Positions 15,644-16,169 of a DNA stretch of 16,169 nucleotides are shown piece after piece. The translations under genes and the position numbers were made by a program. The notes under the pieces were generated by a model. It did not search any database and was not told where the DNA came from. It saw only the letters and a list, made by a program, of their open reading frames with translations. Where the stretch lies: NCBI GenBank assembly GCA_947313765.1, contig CAMZNQ010000297.1:1-16169 (forward strand), read 5' to 3'. The stretch comes from an uncultured Sulfurovum sp. Its GTDB lineage: Bacteria; Campylobacterota; Campylobacteria; Campylobacterales; Sulfurovaceae. Within the stretch, counting starts at the first letter, position 1, and each line of letters starts with the position of its first letter.

Positions 15644-16169
15644 ATGGCAAAAAAATATATTGATGTGATGGATACAACCTTTAGAGATGGATTTCAATCT
15701 GTTTTTGGTGGTCGTGTTCTTATGGAGGATTTTTTCCCCGCAGTAGAGGCTGCAAAGAGTGCAGGTATCAATCACTTTGAGTTTGGTGGAGGAGCTAGAT
15801 TTCAGAGTCTTTTCTTCTATTTGCAAGAGAATGCTTTTGATATGATGGATAGATTTAGAGAGATTGTAGGTCCAGAAGCAAATCTTCAAACTCTTTCACG
15901 TGGGATTAATACAGTAATGCTTGATACAGGGAGTAGAGAGCTTATTGATTTACATGCAAAGATGTTTAAAAAACATGGAACAACTACCATTAGAAACTTT
16001 GATGCGTTGAACGATGTAGATAACTTGGCTTATTCAGCAGAGTGTATTAAACGTCATGGACTTAACCATGAAGTAGTTGTAACTATGATGGATTTACCAC
16101 CAGGTTGTAAAGGTGCTCATGATGTAAAATTCTACGAAAAGACTCTACGAAATATTTTGGATTCTGGTA
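15644..16169 (+). CDS. OadA/PycB-type carboxyltransferase, biotin-dependent decarboxylase alpha subunit (N-terminal 175 codons, cut by window edge)
   Basis: Start of the carboxyltransferase TIM-barrel subunit of oxaloacetate decarboxylase or of a two-part pyruvate carboxylase (PycB); it moves carboxyl groups between oxaloacetate and biotin. From ATG 15644 (AAAGG upstream) the frame is open to the edge. DVMDTTFRDGFQSVFGGRVL corresponds to the DTTLRDAHQS-LxTR motif with the metal-binding Asp. FEFGGGARFQSLFFYLQE matches the EVWGGATFD segment, and NFDALNDVDNL matches the FD-x-LND motif. It differs clearly from enterobacterial OadA (Phe for His in the RDxxQS motif, GG-GGA for WGGA). The biotin domain and active-site Lys lie outside the window. 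Pairing with OadG favours the sodium-pump form; oadB would be expected further right. Confidence 0.85.
   Translation, partial: MAKKYIDVMDTTFRDGFQSVFGGRVLMEDFFPAVEAAKSAGINHFEFGGGARFQSLFFYLQENAFDMMDRFREIVGPEANLQTLSRGINTVMLDTGSRELIDLHAKMFKKHGTTTIRNFDALNDVDNLAYSAECIKRHGLNHEVVVTMMDLPPGCKGAHDVKFYEKTLRNILDSG

Noticed and set aside
15623..15889. A minus-strand 88-residue ORF
   Set aside because: It is antisense to the OadA-like coding sequence, with no motifs.
1..16169. tRNA, rRNA, CRISPR arrays, insertion sequences, integrase or attachment sites
   Set aside because: None was seen: no repeat-spacer pattern, transposase motifs or terminal inverted repeats, and no cloverleaf recognised by eye in the short intergenic gaps. 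All gaps between genes are under 300 nt.

Overview
The window is a low-GC, gene-dense bacterial segment that I place in the Campylobacterota (Epsilonproteobacteria). The evidence is the gene order fabZ-lpxA-clpX-mreB-mreC, which I recall from Campylobacter and Helicobacter, together with LpxB of the 'SALEPS' type, a long-form QueH, and napA as the first nap gene behind a TTGAT-N4-ATCAA box. A periplasmic nitrate reductase plus an OadG/OadA pair suggests a respiring, possibly free-living sulfur- or hydrogen-oxidising member (Sulfurimonas/Sulfurovum-like). Genus is inference only.

Layout. Bases 1-1779 (minus) carry the first 593 codons of napA, cut by the window edge. Bases 1780-1949 are the napA promoter region with a perfect FNR/CRP-family palindrome. 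From 11307 down to 1950 runs a long minus-strand train: FUN14-family membrane protein, lpxB, queH, fabZ, lpxA, clpX, mreB, mreC, a MotA/TolQ/ZorA-like channel protein, a MotB/ZorB-like OmpA protein and an unlisted 48-residue small ORF. Six of its ten junctions overlap by 1-11 nt, which points to one translationally coupled operon. metF-like (minus) and serB (plus) diverge from 12277-12349. The plus strand then carries uppP, a DEAD-box RNA helicase with a TTG start, oadG, and the start of an oadA/pycB-type carboxyltransferase that runs off the right edge.

Function. The central block is an envelope-building cluster: lipid A synthesis (fabZ, lpxA, lpxB), rod-shape machinery (mreB, mreC), undecaprenyl phosphate recycling (uppP), and an ion-driven-motor-like membrane pair with a peptidoglycan-binding OmpA domain. 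napA supports anaerobic respiration, and oadG/oadA sit at the pyruvate/oxaloacetate node.

Most notable points: (1) clpX has an in-frame TGA at codon 286 where a conserved leucine is expected; the downstream reading frame is intact, and the truncated protein would lack the arginine finger and sensor 2. (2) A non-flagellar stator pair with long coiled coils plus a translationally coupled 48-residue protein lies directly behind mreBC; it resembles ZorAB of Zorya defence but has no ZorC/D/E here. (3) There is a clean FNR-type operator ahead of napA.
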